Below the pieces are notes generated by a model, which saw nothing but the letters and a program-made list of their open reading frames with translations, did no database searches and had not been told where the DNA came from. From NCBI RefSeq assembly GCF_001278035.1, contig NZ_CP009452.1, positions 3,629,501 to 3,693,500 on the forward strand: a stretch of 64,000 nucleotides of DNA, in the 5' to 3' direction. This document shows, one piece after another, positions 51,369 through 59,178 of the stretch (its first letter is position 1; each line of letters opens with the position of its first letter). Source of the stretch: Sphingopyxis sp. 113P3 (GTDB taxonomy: Bacteria; Pseudomonadota; Alphaproteobacteria; Sphingomonadales; Sphingomonadaceae). A program made the position numbers and the translations under genes.

Positions 51369-52067
51369 ATGATCAAGGTCGCCTCCTATAATATGCGCAA
51401 GGGTATCGGGCTCGACCGGCGCCGCGACCCCGCGCGCGTGCTATCTGTCCTTCGCGAACTCGATGCAGACGTCATCGCGCTGCAGGAGGCTGACCGCCGC
51501 TTCGGCACGCGCGCGAGCGCCATCCCCCCGCACATGTTCGAAGAGAATAGCGACTATGTGCCGGTCGACCTGCTGGGCGGCCGCCCCTATGCAATCGGCT
51601 GGCACGGCAACGCATTTCTTGTCCGCAAAGGCGTCGAGGTGGAGGAAAGCCACGCGCTCCACCTGCCGACGCTCGAGCCGCGCGGCGCGATCGCGGCGAC
51701 GCTGCGCATCGGCGAGGCACGGCTGCGCGTGGTCGGCATGCACCTCGACATTTCGGGGCTCCGCCGCCGGCAGCAGGCGCGCGCCATCCTTGCCCATGTC
51801 TCGGAGGGCGAGGCGCTCCCCACCATCCTGATGGGGGATTGCAATGAGTGGCGCAATCGCGGGGGCTGCCTTGCCGATTTCGCCGAGCATCATCGGCTCG
51901 TCGACACCGGGCACAGCTTTCACAGCCGCCGCCCCGTCGCAAAACTCGACCGTATCTTTGCCTCGCCCGATCTTGAAGCGGTGGAGGCCGGGGTACACCA
52001 GAGCGCGCTTGCCGCGCGCGCCTCGGACCATCTGCCGATATGGGCACGGTTCCGGCGCGCCGGCTAG
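51369..52067 (+). CDS. Endonuclease/exonuclease/phosphatase-family protein
   Basis: This encodes 232 residues from the ATG at 51369; a GTG at 51291 opens the frame but overlaps DUF2007. Family motifs: VASYNMRKGIG (about 4-14), DADVIALQEADRR (about 32-44, metal glutamate), VVGMHLDISGLRRRQQ, ILMGDCNEW (about 156, D and N) and ASDHLPIWARF (about 218, catalytic D-H). These enzymes cut phosphodiester or phosphomonoester bonds of DNA, RNA or lipids; the substrate here is unknown. No signal peptide is present. It is followed by the regulated glnK-amt unit. Confidence 0.88.
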   Translation: MIKVASYNMRKGIGLDRRRDPARVLSVLRELDADVIALQEADRRFGTRASAIPPHMFEENSDYVPVDLLGGRPYAIGWHGNAFLVRKGVEVEESHALHLPTLEPRGAIAATLRIGEARLRVVGMHLDISGLRRRQQARAILAHVSEGEALPTILMGDCNEWRNRGGCLADFAEHHRLVDTGHSFHSRRPVAKLDRIFASPDLEAVEAGVHQSALAARASDHLPIWARFRRAG

Positions 52068-52070
52068 GGC

Positions 52071-52133
52071 ATGCCTAAAATTTAGGCATATTCGCTGCGT
52101 CTCTGCCCAATTCGCGAAGCTTTCGTACTTCGC
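52071..52133. promoter_or_regulatory. Two dyads upstream of glnK (candidate activator sites)
   Basis: ATGCCTAAAATTTAGGCAT (52071-52089) is a perfect 19-bp palindrome. GCGAAG-N8-CTTCGC (52114-52133) is a second dyad. Both are 50-115 bp upstream of the sigma-54 promoter, where enhancer sites belong. Neither matches the classic NtrC consensus closely, and the first could be a weak terminator for the preceding gene. Confidence 0.35.
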
Positions 52134-52164
52134 CTGGCAGAATTTCCTCATAAAATATCGCTGA

Positions 52165-52572
<408 letters not shown>

Positions 52573-52586
52573 TGAAGGGGGATTAT

Positions 52587-53897
52587 ATGACGTTCGCAAA
52601 CAAGCTGGCGGCGAGCGCCGGGGCCGCGGGGCTCGCGCTGTTCGCCGCACTGCCCGCCTGGGCGCAGGAAGCGGCGGAGACGCCAACAATCGACACCGGC
52701 GATACCGCCTGGATGCTCACCTCGACCGTGCTCGTGCTCGCGATGATCGTGCCGGGCCTTGCGCTTTTCTATGGCGGCCTTCTTCGCACCAAGAACATGC
52801 TCTCGATGCTCACCCATGTTCTTGCGGTGACCTGCGTCGCGATGCTCGTCTGGGTCAGCTGGGGCTATTCGATCGCCTTTACCGAGGCAGGGCCCTTCTT
52901 TGGCAATCTTTCGAACCTCTTCTTGCAGAATGTTACCGCGGACAGCATTTCGGGAACTATCCCCGAATATGTCTTCATCAGCTTCCAGATGACCTTCGCG
53001 GCCATCACCTGCGCGCTTGTCGTCGGGTCGCTGGCGGAACGCGTGAAGTTTGCGGGGCTGATGGCCTTCGCCGTGATCTGGCTGACGATCGTCTATTTCC
53101 CGCTCGCCCACATGGTATGGTCGGCCGGCGGCTTCTTCTTCGAGAAGGGCGCGCTGGACTTTGCCGGCGGCACCGTCGTCCACATCAACGCGGGCGTGTC
53201 GGGCCTCGTCGGCTGCCTCATTCTGGGTAAGCGCATCGGCTACCTCAAGGAGGTGCTGGCGCCCCACTCGCTGACGATGACCTTCATCGGTACCGGCCTT
53301 CTGTGGGTGGGCTGGTTCGGCTTCAACGCGGGTTCGGCGCTGGGTGCCGGCAGCGGCGCCGGCTTGGCGATGATCAACACGCTCACCGCCACCGCCGCCG
53401 CGGCTGTTGCCTGGATGGTTGCGGAGAAGGTTGCGGGTCACAAGCCCAGCCTGCTCGGCGGCTGCTCGGGCGTCATCGCGGGCCTCGTTGCCATCACGCC
53501 CGCCGCGGGCTTCGCCGGACCGTTCGGGGCGATCGTCCTCGGCGCTGTCGCCTCGGTCATCGCCTATCTCTTCGTGACGGTCGCCAAGCCGAAACTCGGC
53601 TTCGACGATACGGCTGATGTTTTCGGTATCCACGGCGTTGCCGGCATCATCGGCTCGATCGGCGTCGCCTTCACCAACGCGCCGGGTTTTGGCGGACCTG
53701 GAGAAGCCGACTATGCGATCGGCGCGCAGCTCGGCACCCAGCTCTTTGCGACCGGCGTTGCCGTCCTCTGGGCAGCGGTCGGCTCGGGCATCGCCTTCTC
53801 GGTCGCCAAGCTCGTCACTGGGCTGCGCGTCTCCGAAGAGGTCGAACGCGAAGGCCTCGACCTCGGCGAGCATGGCGAGCGCGCCTATAATTACTGA
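52587..53897 (+). CDS. amt: Ammonium transporter
   Basis: This encodes 436 residues from the ATG at 52587 (GAAGGGGGA upstream). A cleavable signal-like N-terminus (ending PAWAQ) is followed by eleven transmembrane helices. Signature stretches: DTAWMLTSTVLVLAMIVPGLALFYGGLLRTKN (about 33-64), DFAGGTVVHINAGVSGLVG (about 190-208, first channel histidine) and ADVFGIHGVAGIIGSIGVAF (second histidine). It conducts ammonium across the inner membrane and is closed by GlnK. A cluster of terminators follows. Confidence 0.96.
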   Translation: MTFANKLAASAGAAGLALFAALPAWAQEAAETPTIDTGDTAWMLTSTVLVLAMIVPGLALFYGGLLRTKNMLSMLTHVLAVTCVAMLVWVSWGYSIAFTEAGPFFGNLSNLFLQNVTADSISGTIPEYVFISFQMTFAAITCALVVGSLAERVKFAGLMAFAVIWLTIVYFPLAHMVWSAGGFFFEKGALDFAGGTVVHINAGVSGLVGCLILGKRIGYLKEVLAPHSLTMTFIGTGLLWVGWFGFNAGSALGAGSGAGLAMINTLTATAAAAVAWMVAEKVAGHKPSLLGGCSGVIAGLVAITPAAGFAGPFGAIVLGAVASVIAYLFVTVAKPKLGFDDTADVFGIHGVAGIIGSIGVAFTNAPGFGGPGEADYAIGAQLGTQLFATGVAVLWAAVGSGIAFSVAKLVTGLRVSEEVEREGLDLGEHGERAYNY

Positions 53898-53976
53898 CGA
53901 ATCAGGACACCCGCCGCCGGTTCTCCTCTTTCAAGGGCGGCGGGGTCCAACGGGGTTCCTCCTGCGAACCACTTGT

Positions 53977-54007
53977 GGCCGGGACCGACCAGTCCCGGCC
54001 TCTTTTT
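53977..54007 (+). terminator. amt intrinsic terminator
   Basis: GGCCGGGAC and GTCCCGGCC form a 9-bp stem with a six-base loop, followed by TCTTTTT. It lies 80 bp after the amt stop. Confidence 0.88.
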
Positions 54008-54136
54008 GTGCAATTCATGCAGCAAGATCCTTGCACAAAATGTGCGCAGCAGTGCCGCAAATTTAGGCCTTCCCAAGGTGACATTAATATGGCATTCATT
54101 GGGTCAACAGTTTCAGGAGAGGAGAGCCTGAAAGGC

Positions 54137-54168
54137 TGGGCCGGGACGAAAGTCCCGGCCCTCTTTTT
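54137..54168 (+). terminator. Second GGCCGGGAC-type terminator
   Basis: GGGCCGGGAC-GAAA-GTCCCGGCCC is a perfect stem with a GNRA tetraloop, followed by TCTTTTTT. It may end a short transcript that begins after the first terminator. Confidence 0.88.
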
Positions 54169-54303
54169 TGTCCTCTCTGCGTGGCACGCAATCAACGCCT
54201 TGAAAATCCGCCAGTTTTTCAGAGGAAACGCTCCAGTCAAGGCAGTCTGCGTGCGCGCGAATCGGCACCTGCCCGCCCCGGGAAAAAAATTGTCGCCAGC
54301 TTG

Positions 54304-54329
54304 GGAACCAATGCGTCTTCAGCCGCGTT
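54304..54329 (+). promoter_or_regulatory. EcfG-type (general stress response) promoter
   Basis: GGAAC (54304-54308) and CGTT (54326-54329), 17 bp apart, match the alphaproteobacterial EcfG consensus. The predicted start is near 54336, with no protein gene downstream before a terminator. Confidence 0.6.
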
Positions 54330-54335
54330 TCATGA

Positions 54336-54434
54336 ACCTACTGGATCGAAAGAAAAGGTAGAATCTGGTTCGCGTCCTCGGACGGAACCTAGGGAAGCCC
54401 CGCCACAGAAATGTGACGGGGCTTACTCTTTTTT
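54336..54434 (+). ncRNA. Candidate stress-regulated small RNA
   Basis: About 99 bases lie between the predicted EcfG start and the end of a strong terminator. Inside, GGTTC-G-CGTCC and GGACG-GAACC (54368-54389) can form a hairpin. The first 30 bases are A/G-rich and likely single-stranded (GGATCGAAAGAAAAGG). This is predicted from signals only; the exact start is uncertain. Confidence 0.45.
54395..54434 (+). terminator. Strong terminator of the candidate small RNA
   Basis: AAGCCCCG pairs with CGGGGCTT, and CACA with TGTG, around a GAAA loop with one mismatch. ACTCTTTTTT follows. It lies 10 bp from the stop of the convergent VOC gene and may serve both directions only poorly. Confidence 0.85.
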
Positions 54435-54443
54435 CGGCAACGC

Positions 54444-54818
54444 TCAGCTTGACATTTCCGATTGCGAGAACATGAAGGCATTCCCGTCCGGGTCATAGAA
54501 AGTGATCAGCCGCACGAGCCCCGGGACGTGCTGGATGTCACCGTCCTGCCGAACGCCCTCGGCGTCGAGATGCGCCTTTGCCGCTTCTATGTCGGCGACC
54601 TCGAACACGTTGGTCGCCCCGCCGCCCTGCATCACCGTTTCCAGTTGGCTCAGTCCGATATTGACCCCTGCCATCGGCGTTGAAAGCTCGCACCAGCCGA
54701 TCTCGTCGACGCGATAAAGCAAGGCGCACCCCATGACCCGCTCGTACCAGGCGATCGAGGCGGTCATGTCGGTGACCCCCATCGAACAGGTCAGTTCGGA
54801 TCCGATCTTGAGCGTCAT
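54444..54818 (-). CDS. VOC-family (glyoxalase/bleomycin-resistance fold) protein
   Basis: This encodes 124 residues from the ATG at 54818 (GGGAGAGG upstream). The beta-alpha-beta-beta-beta pattern fits one VOC half-repeat pair: TCSMGVTDMTASIAWYERVMGCALLYRVDEIGWCEL and then ATNVFEVADIEAAKAHLDAEGV, ending LITFYDPDGNAFMFSQS. The glutamate in metal-binding position is not clear. It may be a lyase, dioxygenase-like or binding protein. It is divergent from a winged-helix regulator, which may control it. Confidence 0.85.
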   Translation of the reverse strand: MTLKIGSELTCSMGVTDMTASIAWYERVMGCALLYRVDEIGWCELSTPMAGVNIGLSQLETVMQGGGATNVFEVADIEAAKAHLDAEGVRQDGDIQHVPGLVRLITFYDPDGNAFMFSQSEMSS

Positions 54819-54961
54819 GACACTGCCTCTCCCTTTCCATCGAAACCCGAGGTCTGCGGCCGCCCGCCGCGCCGACGGCGGCACCTTGGCGCCCTGTGCG
54901 GCCAACAAGAAGCCGAATCCCCCCCTTGCTCCTTTGGTTCGGTTTGTATAGTAACTTGCCA

Positions 54962-55501
54962 ATGCCGTCAATTATGCCCGATCCGCTGCTTGCGGAGCTG
55001 TCCGGCCACCGCTGGCTGGTGCCGCTGCTCGCTGATCTTGGGGGCCATAAAGGCGCACGCTTCGTCGAACTGATCCACCGCCTTGGCCTGCCGCGCGACA
55101 GCCTGACGCGCACGCTGGAGGCGGCGACGAGGAACGGATGGGTGCAGCGGAACCCGGGTCATGGGCACCCGCTTCGACCCGAATATATATTGACCAAGGC
55201 TGGCGCCGACGCGGCAAGGCGCGCCGCGACGATCGCGGGGGCGCAGACAGAGCTCGGCCTGCCTCCGGGCGCCGCGACCCGCTGGGGCCTCCCGATCGTT
55301 GCGGGGATTCGGGTGGGTCATGACCGCTTCAATGCTCTCTCCCGCCTCCTCGCCCCTGCCAGCCCCCGCGCGCTTTCGCAGGGGCTGAAAGCGCTCGGCC
55401 GCCACGGGCTGATAACGCGCGATGTGATTGACCGGCGGCCACCGGTGAGCCGCTATGGACTCACGCGGCGCGGGGAATTGCTGGCGGAGGCCTGTCTTTA
55501 A
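54962..55501 (+). CDS. Winged-helix regulator with two HxlR-like halves
   Basis: This encodes 179 residues from the ATG at 54962. The first half (about 10-85) reads like an HxlR/MarR-type winged helix: ELSGHRWLVPLLADLGGHKGARFVELIHRLGLPRDSLTRTLEAATRNGWVQRNPGHGHPLRPEYILT. The second half (about 120-175) repeats the idea: RFNALSRLLAPASPRALSQGLKALGRHGLITRDV...SRYGLTRRGELL. Such tandem-domain proteins are found in sphingomonads. It is divergent from the VOC gene with a 143-bp gap, so mutual regulation is plausible. The ligand is unknown. Confidence 0.8.
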   Translation: MPSIMPDPLLAELSGHRWLVPLLADLGGHKGARFVELIHRLGLPRDSLTRTLEAATRNGWVQRNPGHGHPLRPEYILTKAGADAARRAATIAGAQTELGLPPGAATRWGLPIVAGIRVGHDRFNALSRLLAPASPRALSQGLKALGRHGLITRDVIDRRPPVSRYGLTRRGELLAEACL

Positions 55502-55530
55502 TCCCCGCCTGCTGAAGCCGGGGATAGGCG

Positions 55531-57117
55531 TCAGCCCAGCGCGGCCGCCACGAAATCCGCCGCACGCTCGCCGATCATGATGCTCGGCGCGTTGGTGTTG
55601 CCCGACACGAGCCGGGGCATGATGCTCGCATCGGCGACCCAGAGCGCGTCGATACCCTTAAGCTTCAGCGCCGGGTCGACCACCGCATCGCCGTCGCTTC
55701 CCATCCGGCACGTCCCGACCGGGTGATAGACGGTATCGGCGCGGCTGCGGATCAGCGCGTCGAGCGCGTCGTCATCGTCGAGGTTCACGGGATGCCGGTC
55801 CGCGCCCGCATAGTCGGAGAGCGGCGGCGATCCCACGATGCGGTGCATCATCCGCACGCCTGCGCGCAAGGTCGCGATGTCGCGCTCGTCGGTCAGGAAG
55901 CCGGGATCGATCCGCGGCGCCGCTGCGGCGTCGCCCGAGGCGAGCGTGACGCTACCCCGGCTTTCGGGCCTGAGCACGCAGGCATGGCACGAAAAGCCGT
56001 GCCCCTTCACCTTAGTGCGCCCATGATCCTCGAGCATCGCGGGGACAAAATGATATTGAATGTCGGGTGCGGGCAAATCGGGGCGCGATTTCCAGAAGCC
56101 GCCCGCTTCGGCAAAGCAGGTCGTCATGATGCCGGTGCGCCTCGTCCGATGCTCGAAAATCGCCTTCACCATCCGCCATGTACCGCCGAGGCTGTTGCCG
56201 AACGGCTCTCTCGAACGCGTCTCCCAGCTCGACACATAGTCAATATGGTCCTGCAGATTTGCGCCGACCCCGGCGCAATCGGCGATCACGTCGATACCAT
56301 GGTCCTGAAGATGCGCGGCCGGTCCGATGCCCGACAGCATCAGGATCTGCGGGCTGCCGAATGCTCCGGCCGACAGGATGACGCCGCCCGCTGCGCGCAA
56401 CGTTTCGCGTTCTGCTCCCTGCCGGATGACTACGCCGGTCGCACGGCCATTCTCGATCAGGATCCTTTCAACGAGTGCTCCGGTGCGGATCGCAAAATTG
56501 GCACGCCCGCGCAGTGGCTCGACATAGGCCCGCGCCGCCGACCAGCGCTCACCGGCCTTCTGCGTCACCTGATAGAGGCCAAAACCTTCGTTATTCGGCA
56601 AGTTGAAATCAGCGGTGCGCGGCAGTTGCAGCGCCGCGGCGCTTTCGACGAAGCGCCGGCTCGTCACATTGGGCCAGCGCTGGTCCATCACGTTCAGCGG
56701 CCCATCTGCGCCGTGAAAATCGTCGGCGCCGCGCTCATTGCCCTCGCTCCGTTTGAAATAGGGAAGCACGTCCGCGTAGGTCCAACCCGTCGCGCCCAGT
56801 TCGGCCCACTTGTCGTAATCGAACTGGTGGCCGCGGATATAAACCATCGCGTTGATCGCGCTCGACCCGCCAAGACCTCGTCCGCGCGGCTGGTAGCCGG
56901 TGCGTCCGCCGAGCCCCGCCTGCGGCACCGTCTCATATTGATAGTTCGACGCCTTGGGAATGAAGGGCATGAACCCCGGCGTCTTGATCCGGATCAGGTC
57001 GTTCGTCCCGCCCGCCTCAACGAGGCACACGCGCCGCGTTCCGTCCTCGGCAAGGCGACCCGCCGCCGCACTCCCCGCGCTGCCGCCGCCGATGACGATG
57101 ATGTCGAACTGATCCAT
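55531..57117 (-). CDS. GMC-family FAD oxidoreductase (choline dehydrogenase-like)
   Basis: This encodes 528 residues. FAD motif IIVIGGGSAGSAAAGRLAEDG at about 6-26, GRGLGGSSAINAMVYIRG at about 78-95 and GVILSAGAFGSPQILMLSGIG at about 240-260 are GMC signatures. The catalytic histidine is in VYHPVGTCRMG (about 465), and the second His/Asn is in NTNAPSIMIGERAADF (about 507). It oxidises an alcohol of unknown identity to an aldehyde; lack of betB or betI nearby makes choline unlikely. The sequence from 57118 to 57340 holds only a small hairpin. Confidence 0.9.
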   Translation of the reverse strand: MDQFDIIVIGGGSAGSAAAGRLAEDGTRRVCLVEAGGTNDLIRIKTPGFMPFIPKASNYQYETVPQAGLGGRTGYQPRGRGLGGSSAINAMVYIRGHQFDYDKWAELGATGWTYADVLPYFKRSEGNERGADDFHGADGPLNVMDQRWPNVTSRRFVESAAALQLPRTADFNLPNNEGFGLYQVTQKAGERWSAARAYVEPLRGRANFAIRTGALVERILIENGRATGVVIRQGAERETLRAAGGVILSAGAFGSPQILMLSGIGPAAHLQDHGIDVIADCAGVGANLQDHIDYVSSWETRSREPFGNSLGGTWRMVKAIFEHRTRRTGIMTTCFAEAGGFWKSRPDLPAPDIQYHFVPAMLEDHGRTKVKGHGFSCHACVLRPESRGSVTLASGDAAAAPRIDPGFLTDERDIATLRAGVRMMHRIVGSPPLSDYAGADRHPVNLDDDDALDALIRSRADTVYHPVGTCRMGSDGDAVVDPALKLKGIDALWVADASIMPRLVSGNTNAPSIMIGERAADFVAAALG

Positions 57118-57340
57118 TCAGGCCCTCCCTCGAGCCGCCTTTCGGGCGGTCAACCGGATGCTTACATGAATGTCATTAGTCCAGGTGGCAAGCCCCTAGC
57201 CAATCTTGCCGCCCCCTCTCTTGGGAAAAGGAAAGGGCGCCCCGCATGGCACAGCCGCCCTTAAATCCGGCGACCGTCACGGCGAATTCTTCGGTATGTT
57301 GGCGACGGGCTTCATCCGTCCCGCCCGCATTCGGCAGCGG

Positions 57341-58255
57341 TTACTCTGCGGCTTCTTCAACCCGTCTGCCGGCCATCCAGCGCGCCTTGATCATGTCGCT
57401 GGTCATCCGGCTGCCGTCGTGGCTCCAGCCCGGTTCGCGCCACATATAGCTAAGCTTGTGCTGCCAGGGCGCGTTCCAGACATCCTTCGCGATCCCCACC
57501 CATTCGTGAAACGCCGCCCAGAGAATGTTGAAGCTCCCCAATTGCTTGACGATGCCGTAGCGCACCGGCTCGTCGTCGCGCTCGGGGACGAAGCTGCCGA
57601 GCAGCTTGTCCCAGATGATGAAGACCCCGGCATAATTGGCGTCGAGATAACGCGGGTTCACACCATGATGGACGCGGTGGTGCGACGGGGTATTCATCAC
57701 CGCCTCGAACCATTTGGGCATCCGCCCAATCGCCTCGGTATGGATCCAGAACTGGTAGATCAGGTTGAGCCCCGCGCAGAAGAAGACCATGGCGGGCGGA
57801 AAGCCGATGAGGAACAAGGGCATACGGAAAAGGAAGCTCAGGCTGAAAAAACCTGTCCACGTCTGCCGGAGCGCGGTCGAGAGATTATAGTGCTGCGAGC
57901 TGTGATGGATGACATGGCTGGCCCAGAACCAGCGCACGCGGTGCGCGCTCCGGTGGAAGACATAATAGGCCAGATCGTCGAGGACGAAGCAGAGGATCCA
58001 TGCCCACCACCAAGTCTGAAGCTCCATCCCGATGTCGAACAGGCGGAACTGATAGGCCCATAGCGCCGCGCCGACCACCGCCGCGCCGACCAATGCCCCC
58101 GCGACCTGGCTCACCGTACCGAGCATCAGCGAGGTCAGCGTGTCGCGCGCCTCGTAGCGCCTCTTGTCGCGGCGAAGCGAGACAATCATCTCGACGATCA
58201 GCAGCAGGATGAAGGCGGGGACTGCATAGACGACGGGATCGGGCAAATTATCCAC
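57341..58255 (-). CDS. Sterol desaturase / fatty acid hydroxylase-family membrane protein
   Basis: This encodes 304 residues from a GTG at 58255 that overlaps the upstream stop. Transmembrane helices are near the N-terminus (AVPAFILLLIVEMIV), about 45-75 and 130-165. The diiron histidine clusters are present: YYVFHRSAHRVRWFWASHVIHHSS (about 102-125), HTEAIGRM (about 182) and PSHHRVHHGVN (about 199-209). Such enzymes hydroxylate or desaturate lipids with oxygen; in sphingomonads carotenoid, hopanoid or sphingolipid substrates are possible. It is the last gene of a three-gene unit. Confidence 0.9.
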   Translation of the reverse strand: MDNLPDPVVYAVPAFILLLIVEMIVSLRRDKRRYEARDTLTSLMLGTVSQVAGALVGAAVVGAALWAYQFRLFDIGMELQTWWWAWILCFVLDDLAYYVFHRSAHRVRWFWASHVIHHSSQHYNLSTALRQTWTGFFSLSFLFRMPLFLIGFPPAMVFFCAGLNLIYQFWIHTEAIGRMPKWFEAVMNTPSHHRVHHGVNPRYLDANYAGVFIIWDKLLGSFVPERDDEPVRYGIVKQLGSFNILWAAFHEWVGIAKDVWNAPWQHKLSYMWREPGWSHDGSRMTSDMIKARWMAGRRVEEAAE

Positions 58256-58655
58256 GCACCACCTCCCGCATGCGCGACGCCCATACACCTGCTTCTTTCC
58301 CGAGCTGCAGCGTCACGGCGCCAAAGGTCCGTTCACGCGTGGTGAGCGTCAGGAAATCCTTGTCGAGCCGTCCTATCACGCTCGCATCGACCGGGCGCGC
58401 CGCGAAATGGTTGCCATGCGCACGGATCAGCAGCATTCGGCCCTCGGCATTCCGAACGATCGCGGCAAAGCCAGCGCGATCGCGCGCGACCTCGACGCCG
58501 CCAAACCCTGCCTCGGCTTCGTCCGCGAGGCGGATCGCATGTGCCGCATCCTCTATGCGCGGGTCGGCGCCCAGCCCCATCGCCCTCACCAGCCAGGCGA
58601 TGAAGAGCACCGCCGCGAGCGATGCGCCGAGCTGAATCCAGACAGCCGCGGTCAC
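58248..58655 (-). CDS. Small membrane-anchored protein of unknown function
   Basis: This encodes 135 residues from a GTG at 58655 that overlaps the upstream stop. One N-terminal helix (about 5-23, VWIQLGASLAAVLFIAWLVRAM) is followed by a soluble domain with RIEDAAHAIRLADEAEAGFGGVEVARDRAGFAAIVRNAEGRMLLIRAHG, a beta-alpha-like pattern. No family is known to me. Translational coupling with both neighbours implies a role in the same process as the sterol desaturase-like enzyme. Confidence 0.75.
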   Translation of the reverse strand: MTAAVWIQLGASLAAVLFIAWLVRAMGLGADPRIEDAAHAIRLADEAEAGFGGVEVARDRAGFAAIVRNAEGRMLLIRAHGNHFAARPVDASVIGRLDKDFLTLTTRERTFGAVTLQLGKEAGVWASRMREVVRG

Positions 58656-59086
58656 TTTTCCCCCGCGAGCGCATCCATCATCGGTCGCAGCCCCGAAAGA
58701 TCGTAACCCGCCTTCGCCGCAGCCGCACACAGTGCATCGACGTCATCGCCGGCGCGGGCACGCGCGAGCGCCCAGAGATGCGTCGAGCGCGTTCCCGAGC
58801 GGCAATAGGCGAGCACCGGCCCCGTCGCATCGGCCAGCAGCGTGTCGAGCGCGTCAAGCTGCGCATGGCTGAACCCCGCGTGGCCCACCGGTATCGCCGC
58901 ATAGGCAAGTCCTTCGGCCGCGGCGGCCGACGCTATGTCCCCCCCCTGCGGAGCCGACGGATCTTCGCCATCGGGGCGATTGTTGATGATCATCGCGAAC
59001 CCGGCGGCCTTCGCCTCCGCGATATCCTCAAGGGCAATCTGCGGTGCGACGCTATAGCCGGGGCTCAGGGGACGAAAATCGCTCAT
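58652..59086 (-). CDS. TIGR01244/DUF442-family phosphatase-like protein
   Basis: This encodes 144 residues from the ATG at 59086. The P-loop AYCRSGTRSTHLWALA (about 96-111) has the C-x5-R motif of cysteine phosphatases and sulfurtransferases, and the N-terminal part PLSPGYSVAPQIALEDIAEAKAAGFAMIINNRPDGE matches the Blh/DUF442 group. Family members are called sulfur transferase or beta-lactamase hydrolase-like, and some act on persulfides. It is the first gene of the unit with the small membrane protein and the sterol desaturase-like gene. Confidence 0.88.
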   Translation of the reverse strand: MSDFRPLSPGYSVAPQIALEDIAEAKAAGFAMIINNRPDGEDPSAPQGGDIASAAAAEGLAYAAIPVGHAGFSHAQLDALDTLLADATGPVLAYCRSGTRSTHLWALARARAGDDVDALCAAAAKAGYDLSGLRPMMDALAGEK

Positions 59087-59178
59087 GCCCGCGATGTATA
59101 GGCCAGCCGCATTTGCTGACAAGCATGAAGCTACCCTTTCCCCGGAGGACCTCCCACCCGGATCGAGCGCCGGCAATA

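Larger units (their letters stand above)
53898..54443. other. Terminator-rich intergenic interval after amt
   Basis: This 546-bp stretch has no convincing protein gene. It holds three intrinsic terminators (53977, 54137, 54395), an inverted repeat TTTTGTGCAA/TTGCACAAAA (54004-54040) that overlaps the T-tract of the first, and an EcfG-type promoter at 54304 that points into the third terminator. The arrangement suggests one or two small RNA genes. Confidence 0.55.
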
